Positions 17,096 to 26,009 of a stretch of 64,000 nt of DNA are shown piece after piece (position 1 is the stretch's first letter; each line of letters begins with the position of its first letter). The stretch lies in the NCBI GenBank assembly GCA_963837325.1, contig CAWIMV010000002.1, positions 558,001-622,000 on the forward strand, read 5' to 3'. A program made the translations under genes and the position numbers. Under the pieces are notes generated by a model, which saw only the letters and a list, made by a program, of their open reading frames with translations, did no database searches and was not told where the DNA came from. Source of the stretch: CAVQKZ01 sp963837325 (lineage in GTDB: Bacteria > Actinomycetota > Actinomycetes > Mycobacteriales > Jatrophihabitantaceae).

Positions 17096-18481
17096 CTAGG
17101 AGGCCTGGCTCACCGTCGACATGTTGAAGTCGGGCACCCGAATCGCCGGCATGGCGGTGCGGCGGAAATAGTCACTCCACTCCCGCGACAGCGTCGGCTC
17201 CGTGCGCCCGACCTCGGTGATCCGGCCCAGCAGGTCGATCGGCGATTCGTTGAAGCGGAAGTTGTTCACCGCGCCCTGCACCTCACCGTTCTCGACCAGG
17301 TAAACGCCGTCACGGGTCAGGCCGGTAAGCAGCAGCGTCTGCGGGTCGACCTCGCGGATGTACCAGAGGCACGTCAACAGCAGACCGCGCTCGGTGCCGG
17401 CGATCATCTCCTCGAGGTCGGCGCTGCCGCCGCCGTCGAGGATCAGGTTGTCGACGTAGGGCCGGGGCTCGGTGCCGGTCTTCGTAGCCCAGGCCCGAGT
17501 GCGGGCGAGGTTGGCGAGCGTCCCGTCGGTGATCCAGTCCGTGGCCGGAATCGGCATCCCGTTGTCGAATACCGACTGCAGGCCGCCCTCGGATTCGGTC
17601 GCGACCTCGAACGGGGGGCACTGCAAGCCGGGAGCCGCGGGATCCGAACGCAGCGTCAGCGGCAGCGCCGACAGCTGTTCACCGATGCGCGTGGCGCCGC
17701 CGCTTCGCGAGTAGACGTTGCGGCCTTCCTCGGCGTCGCGGGCCGACGCGGTCCAGTACGCGTAGATCATGAAGTCGGCGACGGCAGAAGGCGGGAGGAT
17801 CGTCTCGTAGCGTCCGGCCGGCAGCTCAACCCGCTTCGCGGCCCAGTCCAGCCGGCGGTCGAGCGCGTCGACAACCGCGTCGACCTCGATGTCGGCGAAG
17901 TCGCGGGTGTGGACGCCCGACCAGACCGAGCGGCTGTAGTCGGTGGACTTGCCGTTGACCTCGAGCCGGCCGTCGGGTTGGTCGAAGCGGCGACGCAGCC
18001 CGGTCGACGTGCCGACGAAGTACGACGTCAGCTGATGCTCGGCGAAGCCGTAGAGCAGCCGGTCGGACTTCTTCCAGCGATCGAAGGCGGCGCCGAGCTC
18101 CGGTGCGAATCGCTCGAACACCTCGACGCTGGTCTCCGCCGGATCGTTCGACCAGTCGTCGTCGTGTTCGTAGGCGTCGACGAGCGGCGCCGCGTCGTCG
18201 GCCGGGCCTGCGTCACGGCCGGCCCGTTCCGACGCGCGGACCAGTTCGGCCAGCTCGTCGTCGTTGCTCACCGAACGGGTGACGACGCCGGCGCTGGTGC
18301 CGTCCGGACCGTCGAACGTCGAGATCACCGTGACACTGCGCGAGTGCATCTGGCCGTTGGTCGTCAGGCTGTTGCCGGCCCAGCGCAGGTTGGTCTCCGA
18401 GTGCTCGGCCGCGACGACCGCGCACCCGTCTGCGCTCGACTGGCCGAGCGCGGCCTCGACGAAGTCCTGGGGAGTGCTCAT
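17096..18481 (-). CDS. tldE: TldE/PmbA-family metalloprotease subunit
   Basis: 461 residues, the non-metal-binding partner of TldD. Family marks are VVAAEHSETNLRWAGNSL in the N-terminal domain, and LILDGGGSADLEEMI with LLLTGLTRDGVYLVENGE in the C-terminal barrel. No HExxxH is present, as expected. The ATG overlaps the TldD stop by 4 bp (ATGA), so the subunits are made in a fixed ratio. TldD/E heterodimers degrade unfolded peptides and mature some ribosomal peptides elsewhere; no precursor peptide is seen nearby. Confidence 0.88.
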   Translation of the reverse strand: MSTPQDFVEAALGQSSADGCAVVAAEHSETNLRWAGNSLTTNGQMHSRSVTVISTFDGPDGTSAGVVTRSVSNDDELAELVRASERAGRDAGPADDAAPLVDAYEHDDDWSNDPAETSVEVFERFAPELGAAFDRWKKSDRLLYGFAEHQLTSYFVGTSTGLRRRFDQPDGRLEVNGKSTDYSRSVWSGVHTRDFADIEVDAVVDALDRRLDWAAKRVELPAGRYETILPPSAVADFMIYAYWTASARDAEEGRNVYSRSGGATRIGEQLSALPLTLRSDPAAPGLQCPPFEVATESEGGLQSVFDNGMPIPATDWITDGTLANLARTRAWATKTGTEPRPYVDNLILDGGGSADLEEMIAGTERGLLLTCLWYIREVDPQTLLLTGLTRDGVYLVENGEVQGAVNNFRFNESPIDLLGRITEVGRTEPTLSREWSDYFRRTAMPAIRVPDFNMSTVSQAS

Positions 18482-19983
18482 CGGCCACCCTCCGAAACGG
18501 TGTTGAGAACGTTGATGTCGCGGAACAGTGCGGTCGGACAGCCGTGTGACACAGCGGCCACCTGCCCGGGCTGGCCCTTCCCGCAGTTGAACGCGCCGCC
18601 GAGGACGTAGGTCTCCGGGCCGCCGACGGCCTCCATCGACCCCCAGAAGTCGGTGGTCGTCGCCTGGTACGCGACGTCGCGCAGTTGCCCGACAAGGCGG
18701 CCGTTCTCGATGCGGTGGAACTGCTGGCCGGTGAACTGGAAGTTGAACCGCTGCATGTCGATGGACCAGGACCGATCACCGACGATGTAGATGCCGCGCT
18801 CGACCCGGCTGATGAGCTCCTCGGTGGACGGGCCGTCCGGCGCCGGCTGCAGGGAGACGTTGGCCATCCGCTGCAGGGGAATGTGCCCGGCCGAGTCGGC
18901 GTAGGCGCAGCCGTTGGAGCGGCCGAAGCCGTTGGCCTCGGCCATCTGCCGATTCAACTGGTAGCCGACGAGCGTTCCGTCGCGGATGATGGGGAACTCG
19001 CTGGTGGCCACGCCCTCGTCGTCGTAGCCGATCGTGGCCAGCCCGTGCGGCACGGTGCGGTCGCCCGTGACGTTCATGACCGGGCTGCCGTAGGCGAGGG
19101 CGTTCAGCTTGTCCAGCGTCGCGAAGGACGTGCCGGCATAGGCGGCTTCGTAGCCAAGGGCGCGGTCGAGTTCGGTCGCATGCCCGATCGACTCGTGAAT
19201 CGTCAACCACAGGTTGGACGGCTCGATCACGAGGTCGTAGCGGCCGGCTTCGACGCTCGGGGCCTTGACGTGTTCGGCCAGCAGGCCCGGCAACTCGGCG
19301 ATCTCGGCGTCGAAGTCCCAACCCGTGCCGCAGAGGTACTCCCAGCCGCGGCCGACAGGCGGTGCGATCGTGCGCATCGAGGAGAACGCCCCGGCACCGC
19401 GGTCGACGTTGACGGCCGTGAACTGCGGATGCACTCGCACTCGTTGCTGCGTCGTCATCGTGCCGGCGGTGTCGGCGTAGAACTTGTTCTCCAGCATCTG
19501 CATGTGCCGGGCGTCGACGTGATCGACGCCGTCGGCCGACATCAGCCGCTCGGAAAGTTCAATAAGCCGGCCGATCCGTTCCGTCTCGGGAACCTCGAAC
19601 GGATTGACGTCGTAGGCCGATACCCACGACACATCGTCGTAGACCGGTTCGGCCGCGAGCACGACCGGTTCGGAGCTGAGCACCCGGCTGACCTTCGCGG
19701 TCGCGACGGCCTGCTCGGCCAGGCGCGCCGCCGCGTCAGCAGTTCGGGCGATGCCGCTGGCGAAGCCCCACGCGCCGTCGTGCACGACGCGCACGGCCAG
19801 TCCGATGTCTTCGGTGTCGGTGCTGGAGTCGATGTGAGCGTCGCGCAGGCTCAGCGTGCCCACTCGGATGCGCTCGAGGCGGAAGTCGGCGTGTTCGGCG
19901 CCCAGGTCGCGGGCACGGTTCAGCGCAGCGCCGGCCAGCTCTCGGGCCGGCAGGGCGAGGAAGGACGGGTCGATATCGGGCAT
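18478..19983 (-). CDS. tldD: TldD-family metalloprotease subunit
   Basis: 501 residues. The zinc motif HESIGH (HExxxH, near residues 261-266) and downstream GRSNGCAYADSAGHIPLQRM and CGKGQPGQVAAVSHGCP match the TldD/PmbA family, whose zinc site is completed by a later Cys. The N-terminal part (HADFRLERIRVGTLSLRDAH) is the strand-rich clamp domain. It is first in a two-gene operon with tldE and acts as a cytoplasmic heterodimer. Length is normal. Confidence 0.9.
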   Translation of the reverse strand: MPDIDPSFLALPARELAGAALNRARDLGAEHADFRLERIRVGTLSLRDAHIDSSTDTEDIGLAVRVVHDGAWGFASGIARTADAAARLAEQAVATAKVSRVLSSEPVVLAAEPVYDDVSWVSAYDVNPFEVPETERIGRLIELSERLMSADGVDHVDARHMQMLENKFYADTAGTMTTQQRVRVHPQFTAVNVDRGAGAFSSMRTIAPPVGRGWEYLCGTGWDFDAEIAELPGLLAEHVKAPSVEAGRYDLVIEPSNLWLTIHESIGHATELDRALGYEAAYAGTSFATLDKLNALAYGSPVMNVTGDRTVPHGLATIGYDDEGVATSEFPIIRDGTLVGYQLNRQMAEANGFGRSNGCAYADSAGHIPLQRMANVSLQPAPDGPSTEELISRVERGIYIVGDRSWSIDMQRFNFQFTGQQFHRIENGRLVGQLRDVAYQATTTDFWGSMEAVGGPETYVLGGAFNCGKGQPGQVAAVSHGCPTALFRDINVLNTVSEGGR

Positions 19984-20027
19984 CCCTCGAACTTAGCGGG
20001 CCGGGCCAGCGTTATGAGCCGTGCCCA

Positions 20028-21509
20028 TCAGCAGACCGACAGGCCGCCGTTGTAGCCCTTCACGAATGACTGGATGCGCTGCAGACCGGTGGTGCCCCGC
20101 GCGCCGTACGTGGCACTGTCGCCAACCAGATTGAGCATGGCCGAGGTCGCTTCGTCCATGTCGGGTGGCGACAGGATGAACGGATGGGTGCTGTTGCCGC
20201 TCTCGAGGTTGATGTCCTTGGCGTACGCGCCGGTGTAGCAGCTCGCCGCCAACAGCGCCGACTGGTCCTCGGTGCTGCGGTCGAACAATTGGTGCCGCAC
20301 CGCCATGCCCCACCCGACCGCGAACAGCGTTCCGAGCGCGAAGTCGGCAGGCTGGTTCTCGAGCACCGACACGTTGTGCGTAGTGGGGTCGATCTTCTTG
20401 TCGGCCAGACTGTGGTAGGCCTTGGCCGCTTCGGCATTGCTGTAGTAGACGGTGTTGTCGTCGGGGCAGTAGCCGAACTCGCTGGACGAGTCGGCGCCGC
20501 ACTTGGGGTGGTCGGCCTCGGCAATCTTGACGTCGTGCCAGGGCTTGCTGATCGACTGCGCCGCTGCCTTCCAGAATCGGTTCAGGTCCGGTTGCAGCCC
20601 ACCTCCGCCGCCCGAGCCGTTGGGCTGGGTCGGCGCCGGATTCAGCACCTGGGCCAGCGTCTCGTTCCCGCCGCTCTCGTAGTCGCTGTCGCTGACGAAC
20701 GGGCGCTCGGTGAACTTGCGGTTGAAGTACGACTTGGCGTAGCAGAACGTCGGGCCGTGCAGCGCGCCGTCCTCGACCGCGCTCAGCCGGTCGAACCCGT
20801 TGCCGTGCGACAGGTCGTCCGGAGAAGCCGGGGTGGAGTCGCGGACCTGCAGGTAGCCGTTCAACGCCTGGTCGAGTTGCTGGGGTGAGGCCCGGAAGTG
20901 CGGTGCCTGGTTCTTCTGCACGCTGGCCAGGAATGCGCCCGCGGCGCAGTCGGCCTGGGACTCGAAGTCGATCGTCGGCAGGTCCAGCTTGTAGTTGCCG
21001 GTGCGGTACTGCAACGCGTGGCCGAACTCGTGGGCGAAGGCGAGCGCGATGAGCAGATCGCCGTACGTCCGGGCCAGGACCGGCACCAGGTGTTCGCTGG
21101 CCCGGTCCCACACGATCGAGTCGTCCACGAAACAGAACGCCGCGTTGTTGACGATGAACTTCGCGCTGCGGGCGATGCAGCCCTCCTTCGCCGCTGGGCC
21201 GTTGACCTCGCCGGTGTCGACGACCTGCTGTCCGTCTACGGAGAAGAATCCACCCTTGATCGGTGGCAGCGAGGCGCCCGACGCGATGCTCGGATAGTTG
21301 ACCTTCCAGAAGGCCAGGACGTCGCTGATCGCGTTCTTCACCGTGACGTCGAATGCGCCGCCGGAGTCACCGACGACGGCGAGATTCGCGTTCGGTGCGG
21401 TGCGCGCGACCGGGGAACCGTCGACCACCGTCGCGCAGCCGGTGAGCACGAGTGTTGCCCCCACGACAGCGGCCGAAACCCGCGCGGCCCTACCGACCCG
21501 GTGCCGCAT
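20028..21509 (-). CDS. Putative neutral zinc metallopeptidase, lipoprotein
   Basis: About 493 residues. The N-terminal signal ends in a lipobox (VLTGC), so it is probably lipid-anchored outside the membrane. The zinc motif AHEFGHALQYRTG (HExxH, near residue 162) and the downstream FESQADCAAGAFLA give the third ligand, as in the YpfJ/neutral zinc metallopeptidase family. A Gly-rich stretch separates two halves of the protein. The ATG at 21509 is preferred over one seven codons upstream because GGAGGGAG precedes it. Its substrate is unknown. It is divergent from the small membrane protein that follows. Confidence 0.8.
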   Translation of the reverse strand: MRHRVGRAARVSAAVVGATLVLTGCATVVDGSPVARTAPNANLAVVGDSGGAFDVTVKNAISDVLAFWKVNYPSIASGASLPPIKGGFFSVDGQQVVDTGEVNGPAAKEGCIARSAKFIVNNAAFCFVDDSIVWDRASEHLVPVLARTYGDLLIALAFAHEFGHALQYRTGNYKLDLPTIDFESQADCAAGAFLASVQKNQAPHFRASPQQLDQALNGYLQVRDSTPASPDDLSHGNGFDRLSAVEDGALHGPTFCYAKSYFNRKFTERPFVSDSDYESGGNETLAQVLNPAPTQPNGSGGGGGLQPDLNRFWKAAAQSISKPWHDVKIAEADHPKCGADSSSEFGYCPDDNTVYYSNAEAAKAYHSLADKKIDPTTHNVSVLENQPADFALGTLFAVGWGMAVRHQLFDRSTEDQSALLAASCYTGAYAKDINLESGNSTHPFILSPPDMDEATSAMLNLVGDSATYGARGTTGLQRIQSFVKGYNGGLSVC

Positions 21510-21601
21510 GCGGACTCCCTCCGTCGCCAACCTGGCGGCAGTCTAAGACGTCATCCTCGGCGTGGGGGAAGCAGCGAGCGACGATTTGAAAGACTGCACG
21601 T

Positions 21602-22075
21602 ATGGGACGGCATTCGGCACCGGAGGAGGAGCCTGATCCGTCCGATGCGCCCACCGTTGTCCTGGAAGCGGTCCCGCCGACCAAACCCGCCCGCCATCTG
21701 TCTGCGGCTGACGAGGACGAGGCCGAAACGGTCGACGCACCCGAGCGCCCCGGTGCCGACGAGGCCGGCGGAGCCGATGACCGGGCGCCGGAGACCGTGG
21801 TGGCCGAGGACGAGCTCCCGGACCGGTCGGCGCCCCCCGCGCCGCGCCCCGAGGGTGCGACCCACGCTGACCTGCGCTTGCTGCGCGAGAACCCGGCGCT
21901 GCGCGCTCGCTGCGCCGCAGCGGTGGTCATCCCATTCGTGCTCTACACGGTTGCGATGATCGTGCTCGGTAGTACCGCGGTTTATCTGGTGTGGGTGTGG
22001 GTGCCGACCGTGCTCGCCGGCGTCACCGTGGGCACTTTCCTCGACGTGGCCCACCGCCGGGAAAACCAGCGCTGA
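21602..22075 (+). CDS. Small membrane protein with acidic N-terminal tail
   Basis: 157 residues. The first ~95 are acidic and Pro/Ala/Glu-rich, probably disordered and cytosolic, then come two closely spaced hydrophobic helices (VVIPFVLYTVAMIVLGS and YLVWVWVPTVLAGVTVG). It begins MGRHSAPEEEP, a start I recall as common among hypothetical actinobacterial membrane proteins. No catalytic motif is seen. Function unknown. Confidence 0.65.
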   Translation: MGRHSAPEEEPDPSDAPTVVLEAVPPTKPARHLSAADEDEAETVDAPERPGADEAGGADDRAPETVVAEDELPDRSAPPAPRPEGATHADLRLLRENPALRARCAAAVVIPFVLYTVAMIVLGSTAVYLVWVWVPTVLAGVTVGTFLDVAHRRENQR

Positions 22076-22101
22076 CCCGCACGATCGGCGAGCTGGGCGG
22101 A

Positions 22102-23347
22102 TCAGCGGTCGACGAGGAAACCCTGCTGCAGTGCGCCGTACGCATTTAGGTACATCCGGATCTGGTTGTACGCCTGCTCGTAGGTGCCGCGCGCGGCGGC
22201 CGACGTCGCCCGATCGCGTAGTGCCACCGGGAGGTCGACCAACCGCAGTCGTGGCGAGATGTCCATCCAGGTGGCGATGGCTTCGGCCTTAGTGACCCGG
22301 AACCGGTGCGGCCCCACTTCGGTGAAGGTGAACTTCGGCATGATGCCTTCTCGGCTTTCGGCCACGGGGTCGGCGTGCCGGGAAATCTGGTTGCCCATGC
22401 AGTACACGACCCACTTGCCGTGGATCCGTTCCGCCGGCTGCACCACGTGTGCGTGATCGCCGAGGATGACGTCGACGTCCGGCGAGGCGAGCAGGGTTGC
22501 GGCTTGGGCCCGCTGCTCCTCGGTGGCGAGGTGGTCGTACTCGGTGCCCCAGTGCATCGACAACACGACGATGTCGGCGCCGGCCCGCTTGGCTCGGTGC
22601 GCCGCGGCCAGGATCGCCGGGATGTCGGTGAGGTTGGCCAGCCAGGGCTGCCCGGCCGGCACCGGGATGCCGTTGAAGCCGAACGCGTACGCCAACTGGG
22701 CAACCTTCACGCCGTTGGGCATGGTCAGGATCAGCGGCGTCGCGGCCTCGGCTGCGCTGCGGGCGCTGCCGGTGTGTTTCAGGCCGGCCGCGTCCAGCTC
22801 GTCGAGCGTGCGTTGGACGCCGGCGTAGCCCTGGTCGAGGGAGTGATTGGACGCGGTCGTGCACGTCCGGTAACCGATGTGCTTCAGCGCCGTGAGAACC
22901 TGCGGCGGCGCGTTGAAATCGGGCCATCCCGCGAACGGTCCTTGGGGTGGCGCGAGCGGCGTCTCCATCTCGCACGTCGCCAGATCGACGCCGCGGGTGA
23001 CTCCCTCGATGCCGGCATAGATCGGGCCGAAGTCGTAGCCGGCGTGGCCCTCGGCGAGGGCGTCGGCGTGGGCCTGCTCCCACAGCGGGGGGTGGATGAG
23101 GACGTCGCCGGAGCCGAGGACGGTGACCGTGCGGGGCGCCGGCTGTCTTTGGCGGCGGTGATGTCGCGGCGTGGGTGGACGCAGCGTTCGACGTGGACGA
23201 GTGCGACGGCTGCGAGGAGTGCGGCTGCGGATGGGCGTGGGCGGTGCAGGCACTCAATCCCACGACCGCGACCACGCCGACCGAGCCGGCTAGGCCCACC
23301 ACCAGCCGACGGCGCCACCACACCGGCGCACCGTACCGCGGCCGCAT
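22102..23347 (-). CDS. CapA-family lipoprotein (metallophosphatase fold), apparent frameshift
   Basis: The body encodes a CapA/PgsA-like protein: VTVLGSGDVLIHPP, TASNHSLDQGYAG, LSMHWGTEYDHLATEEQ and ILGDHAHVVQPAERI are the metal-site motifs of this calcineurin-like family, linked to poly-gamma-glutamate or capsule biology. The start and lipoprotein signal (ATG 23347, lipobox VGLSAC, then a Ser/His/Thr-rich linker) are in another frame. Removing one base from the GGGG run at 23133-23136 would join them. So this is either a frameshifted gene or a sequence error. The repeat array abuts the ATG, and its GCGGGG lies where a ribosome-binding site is expected. Confidence 0.75.
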
Positions 23348-23349
23348 TG

Positions 23350-23621
23350 GTTTCCCCGCTGGTGACCGGTGCCGTCAGGTTTTCCCCGCTGGTGACCGCT
23401 GCCGTCAGGTTTTCCCCGCTAGTGACCGGTGCCGATCATGTTTTCCCCGCTGGTGACCGCTTTCGGGCCGCAAAACCGGTGCTCAGCGGGGAAAACATGG
23501 GGCCGAGCTTGGCAGCAGCGGTCACCAGCGGGGAAAACATGGGGCCGAGCTTGGCTGCAGCGGTCACCAGCGGGGAAAACATGGATCCCGGCTTGGCAGC
23601 AGCGCGCACCAGCGGGGAAAA
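23350..23621. repeat. 55-bp-core repeat element with flanking arrays (locus 1)
   Basis: The core 23441-23495 has arms TTTTCCCCGCTG and CAGCGGGGAAAA. Left of it are three further copies of TTTTCCCCGCTGGTGACCG at 23350, 23380 and 23410 (30-bp period; slightly degenerate: the first lacks one T, the third has A for G). Right of it are three inverted copies ending CAGCGGGGAAAA at 23526, 23568 and 23610 (42-bp period, two of them with the complete GCGGTCACCAGCGGGGAAAA). The array fills the 293-bp gap between capA and the acyl-CoA dehydrogenase gene. Confidence 0.9.
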
Positions 23622-23640
23622 GCGCAGGGCGCCAGGTGAG

Positions 23641-24741
23641 TCAGGCGGCGGGGAGGTCGACGAGCTCGGCCAGCCGAGCCCGATGCTGCGACGCGGTACC
23701 GAGGGCGATCGCGTCGGCCTTGGCCCGCTTGAGGTACAGGTGCGCTGGGTGCTCCCAGGTGAAGCCGATGCCACCGTGCAATTGCACGCACTCCTCGGCT
23801 GCCTTGACCGCCAGCGGCGAGCAGTACGCCTGCGCCAGCGACGCGGCCACCGCCGTGTCCGGGTCGCCCTCCGCCAGACACGTCACCGCGTAGCGGGCAA
23901 CCGCGCGGCCCTGCGCAACGCCGGCCCACAGGTCGGCCATGCGGTGCTTGAGCGCCTGGTAGGAGCCGATCTGCCGGCCGAACTGGTACCGACTGAGCAG
24001 GTGTTCGACCGTCAACTCCAGACAGCACTGCGCCAGCCCGACTTGTTCACTGGCCAGCACCGCCGCGCCGGCGGTGAGAGCGGCGCTGTACGCCGCCGCG
24101 GCGTCGGGCCCGGACGCGAGGAGCTCACCCGGCGTGCCGTCGAATGTGACGTCGCACAACGGGCGGGTCAGATCCAGCGAACCGAGCGGGTCGCGCCGGG
24201 TCGCGGCCGCGTCGACGAGAAACAGCGCCGGCTTTCCGGCGGCAAGCGCCGGCACCAGCAGCTGATCGGCGGTGCGGACGTCGCCCACGCCGGGAACCGA
24301 ACCACTGAGGCGGCCGTCCACGGCCTGCACGCTCGTCGGGGCGTCGGTGCCGGGCCGGACGGCCAGCGGCATCACAAGGGCGACGGTCACCTCGCCAGTG
24401 GCCAGCCGCCCCACGAGCTCGCGGGCACCCACGGCGCCGGCCGCCGCGGTGGCCAGGACAGTGCTGCCGAGGAAGGGCGTGCCGGCGACTTTGCGGCCGA
24501 GTTCTTCGGCGACCACGCCCGTCTCGCGCCACGACGCACCGTGGCCACCAGCCGACTCGGCGATGGACAGCCCGGCGGCCCCGAGGTCGACGGCGAGCGA
24601 GCGCCACAAAGCCGGGTCGTACAGCTCGTCGGTCTCGATGCGGGCCAGCACGGCCGGCCACGGCGCGCGGTCGGACAGCAGGTCACGCACGCTGGCTCGC
24701 AGTTGCTCCTCGACCTCGCTGTACAGCAAGTCGGCGCTCAC
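23641..24741 (-). CDS. Acyl-CoA dehydrogenase family protein (FadE-like)
   Basis: About 366 residues with the acyl-CoA dehydrogenase fold. The N-terminal helical part has LSIAESAGGHGASWRE and GVVAEELGRK. The C-terminal domain has YQFGRQIGSYQALKHRMADL and QLHGGIGFTWEHPAHLYLKR. It is somewhat shorter than typical (about 380-400). It is the second of two adjacent ACADs, coupled by a GTGA overlap at 24738-24741. Such pairs often form heteromeric FadE complexes in actinobacteria that oxidise CoA-thioesters of steroid side chains or unusual acids. The repeat array lies just downstream. Confidence 0.88.
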   Translation of the reverse strand: MSADLLYSEVEEQLRASVRDLLSDRAPWPAVLARIETDELYDPALWRSLAVDLGAAGLSIAESAGGHGASWRETGVVAEELGRKVAGTPFLGSTVLATAAAGAVGARELVGRLATGEVTVALVMPLAVRPGTDAPTSVQAVDGRLSGSVPGVGDVRTADQLLVPALAAGKPALFLVDAAATRRDPLGSLDLTRPLCDVTFDGTPGELLASGPDAAAAYSAALTAGAAVLASEQVGLAQCCLELTVEHLLSRYQFGRQIGSYQALKHRMADLWAGVAQGRAVARYAVTCLAEGDPDTAVAASLAQAYCSPLAVKAAEECVQLHGGIGFTWEHPAHLYLKRAKADAIALGTASQHRARLAELVDLPAA

Positions 24742-25982
24742 TTCGGCAGGTCCTTCCAAGCGACGTTCTTGTCGACGCGGATCTCGCCAGGCAGGCCAAG
24801 GACGCGCTCAGCGATGATGTTGCGCAGGATCTCCGACGTCCCGCCCTCGATCGAATTGCCCTTGGCCCGCAGGTACCGGTAGCCGGGCGAGCGGGCCAGG
24901 AAGTCCACCGACTTCGGCCGCTCGCTCTGCCAGGTATCACTCGACCAATCGTCGTAGCGCAGGCCCTCGGCGCCCAGCAGTTCCAGCTCGAAGCCGGAGA
25001 TCTCCTGGTTCAGCCGCGCGAACGCGAGCTTGGCCGCCGAGCCCTCGGGGCCGGGAGCCCCAGCGGCAAGTTGTTGGCGCAGCCGCACGCCGGTGAGCCG
25101 CGTGGCCTCGGCCTCCACCCAGAGCCGCAGCAACTCGTCGTGGCCGGCCGGAGTGCGCAACTCCGGACGCGAGCGCCAAGCGTCGACAACCGCGGCGATC
25201 ATGCCGCTCTCGCGTGCAGCCGCGCCGCCGCCGATCGCCACCCGCTCGTTCATCAAGGTCGTCTGCGCGACCCGCCACCCGTCACCGACCGCGCCGAGCC
25301 GCTGTGCGTCGGGGATGCGGACGTCGGTCAGGAACACTTCATTGAACTCGGCCTCGCCGGTGACCTGCCGCAGCGGTCGCACCTCGACACCCGGCGCGTG
25401 CATGTCGAGCACGAAGTAGGTCATGCCTTGGTGCTTGGGCACGTCCGGGTCGGTGCGAGTGACCAGGATGGCCCAGCTCGCCTCGTGGGCCTGAGACGTC
25501 CACACCTTCTGGCCGTTGACGAGCCAGTCTCCCCCGCCGGCCGTGCCTTCGCCGGCGGAGCGATCCCCGTCGTCGGGCGCCGACCCGTCGCGCACTGCGC
25601 GCGTTCCCAGAGCGGCAAGGTCCGAACCCGCGCCCGGCTCACTGAACAGCTGGCACCACACCTGTTCGCCGGTCCAGAGCGGGCGGAGCCAGCGCCGGCG
25701 CTGCTCGTCGGTGCCGTGGACCAGGATCGTCGGCGCAGCCATGCCCAAACCGATGCCGATACGCCGCGGGTCGTTGTCGGGCGCGCCCGCCGCGGCCAGC
25801 TCGGCATCGACCACCGCCTGCAAGGCGCGCGGTGCGTCCAAGCCGCCGAGCCCGACTGGGTAGTGCACCCAGGCCAGCCCGGCGTCGAAGCGGGCCCGCA
25901 GGAACTCCAACCGGTCGCCTTGCGGATCGCTGGTCGCCAGCAGCTGCTGTGTTCGCTCGCGCAACTGTTCAGCGTTGGTCAT
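24738..25982 (-). CDS. Acyl-CoA dehydrogenase (FadE-like)
   Basis: About 414 residues. Recognisable motifs are WVHYPVGLGGLDAPRA, WCQLFSEPGAGSDLA (flavin site), WLVNGQKVWTSQAHEA, and the C-terminal IEGGTSEILRNIIAERVLGLP. The last is the standard ACAD ending. It catalyses alpha,beta-dehydrogenation of an acyl-CoA with FAD. The ATG at 25982 has a GAGTGAGGAGTGGG leader. It sits between the MaoC gene and the second ACAD on the same strand, so a MaoC-ACAD-ACAD operon is likely. Confidence 0.92.
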   Translation of the reverse strand: MTNAEQLRERTQQLLATSDPQGDRLEFLRARFDAGLAWVHYPVGLGGLDAPRALQAVVDAELAAAGAPDNDPRRIGIGLGMAAPTILVHGTDEQRRRWLRPLWTGEQVWCQLFSEPGAGSDLAALGTRAVRDGSAPDDGDRSAGEGTAGGGDWLVNGQKVWTSQAHEASWAILVTRTDPDVPKHQGMTYFVLDMHAPGVEVRPLRQVTGEAEFNEVFLTDVRIPDAQRLGAVGDGWRVAQTTLMNERVAIGGGAAARESGMIAAVVDAWRSRPELRTPAGHDELLRLWVEAEATRLTGVRLRQQLAAGAPGPEGSAAKLAFARLNQEISGFELELLGAEGLRYDDWSSDTWQSERPKSVDFLARSPGYRYLRAKGNSIEGGTSEILRNIIAERVLGLPGEIRVDKNVAWKDLPK

Positions 25983-26009
25983 CCGGCCCACTCCTCACTC
26001 GATGCGCCG

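Noticed and set aside
16591..19983. RiPP cluster (secreted Cys-rich protein next to TldE/TldD)
   Set aside because: TldD/E are common housekeeping proteins in actinobacteria, the neighbour has zinc-peptidase motifs rather than a leader-core layout, and no modifying enzyme is present.
23350..23621. CRISPR array
   Set aside because: Units are regularly spaced, but they are inverted on the two sides of a palindromic core, spacers are themselves repeated, and no cas genes are near.
22306..24882. Very long open frame on the + strand opposite the acyl-CoA dehydrogenase and capA genes
   Set aside because: A high-GC antisense shadow: no domain, biased composition, and it runs through the repeat array. 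The minus-strand genes have clear motifs.
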